Part shown: positions 19,706-19,938 of the stretch, in pieces | Layout: each line of letters starts with the position of its first letter | Position numbering within the stretch: position 1 is the stretch's first letter | NCBI GenBank assembly: GCA_934122115.1 | Contig: CAKOVU010000012.1 | Coordinates: 1 to 19,938, forward strand | DNA length: 19,938 bases | Origin: UMGS1901 sp934122115 | Lineage (GTDB): Bacteria; Bacillota; Clostridia; TANB77; CAG-508 | Reading direction: 5' to 3' | Position numbers and translations under genes: made by a program | Notes under the pieces: model-generated | Told to the model about the DNA's origin: nothing | The model's database searches: none | Seen by the model: the letters and a program-made list of their open reading frames with translations, nothing else

Positions 19706-19938
19706 CTATAATTCACAAACCAATTCTTTCATTAAATCTTTAACAGAAACAATTTCTTTTATTCTGCTAATGTTACTACCACAAAAAATTAACCCATCAT
19801 CTGTTTTTCCTTTTACAGAATTTATTAATGCTTTTGTAATGCAGTATGGACTATCTATTACATTACAAGTTTTAATGCAATTATAACATTTATCTATTTT
19901 GCATTTTTCTTTTTCTACTCTTTTAATAAAGTTATTGC
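19706..19938 (-). CDS. Nitronate monooxygenase-type flavoprotein, C-terminal part (5' end outside window)
   Basis: The minus-strand frame is open to the window edge and ends at TAG 19708-19706, giving the last 77 residues. It has a cysteine cluster (EKCKIDKCYNCIKTCN), then SPYCITKALINSVKG and DDGLIFCGSNISRIKEIVSV, followed by KDLMKELV. This matches the C-terminal end of the 2-nitropropane dioxygenase/nitronate monooxygenase family in Clostridia, where the Cys-rich segment precedes the FMN-contacting GLIF-G-N-R segment. Related flavoproteins include FabK enoyl reductases, but those lack the Cys cluster. Substrate is unknown. Confidence 0.78.
   Translation of the reverse strand, partial: NNFIKRVEKEKCKIDKCYNCIKTCNVIDSPYCITKALINSVKGKTDDGLIFCGSNISRIKEIVSVKDLMKELVCEL

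Overview
The window is very AT-rich DNA, with AGA as the usual arginine codon and strong AGGAGG ribosome sites, from what looks like a low-GC Gram-positive endospore former of the Clostridia type. The support is a yabP-yabQ-divIC sporulation/division cluster, consensus TTGACA/TATAAT promoters, a release factor 2 gene with the usual +1 frameshift, and TGA used as a stop. No rRNA, tRNA or CRISPR array was seen.

Layout. Positions 1-2510 hold the end of a RhuM-family gene, an HD-domain protein, a small copper-chaperone-like HMA protein, and wreckage of a CopA-type copper ATPase joined to the tail of an ABC permease. Positions 2600-4020 hold an ECF sigma factor and its zinc-finger anti-sigma factor. 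Positions 4040-4250 hold a promoter with a terminator very close behind it and a scrap of a cytidylate-kinase-like gene. Positions 4320-7180 hold a PAP2 phosphatase, an alkylation-repair pair (ogt-tag) and a RhuM-Fic fusion. Positions 7358-8450 hold a stand-alone paralogue of the anti-sigma extracellular domain and a coiled-coil protein with unusual codons. Positions 8555-13074 are core chromosome: prfB, a Bax-inhibitor-1 membrane protein on the minus strand, yabP, a frameshifted yabQ, divIC and rho.

The main accessory element lies directly after the rho terminator (about 13084-17674). It is a compact 4.6 kb filamentous-phage (inovirus-type) prophage. In order it carries a small candidate ssDNA-binding protein, a 66-residue single-helix major coat protein followed at once by a strong terminator, a Zot/pI-like assembly ATPase, two tiny membrane proteins, a signal-peptide-bearing pIII-like adsorption protein, a pVI-like membrane protein, a hairpin-rich intergenic region, and an HUH rolling-circle initiator. 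It has no integrase and no secretin; the lack of a secretin fits a single-membrane host. It is bounded by a 41-bp near-perfect direct repeat that is itself the intrinsic terminator hairpin following rho. A second, exact 22-bp repeat adjoins the left copy but sits 0.93 kb beyond the right copy. The right-hand site therefore looks split by a two-gene divergent module (a DUF2726 protein and an unknown 99-codon reading frame).

The right end (18540-19938) is a long AT-rich non-coding stretch with internal repeats. It is followed by minus-strand remains of a MATE-transporter/cytidylate-kinase-like gene and the C-terminus of a nitronate monooxygenase-type flavoprotein.

All functions are read from sequence motifs and remembered family features; no database search was possible. 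The prophage assignment is strong as a set of genes, whereas the roles of its individual small proteins are mostly inferred from order, size and topology.
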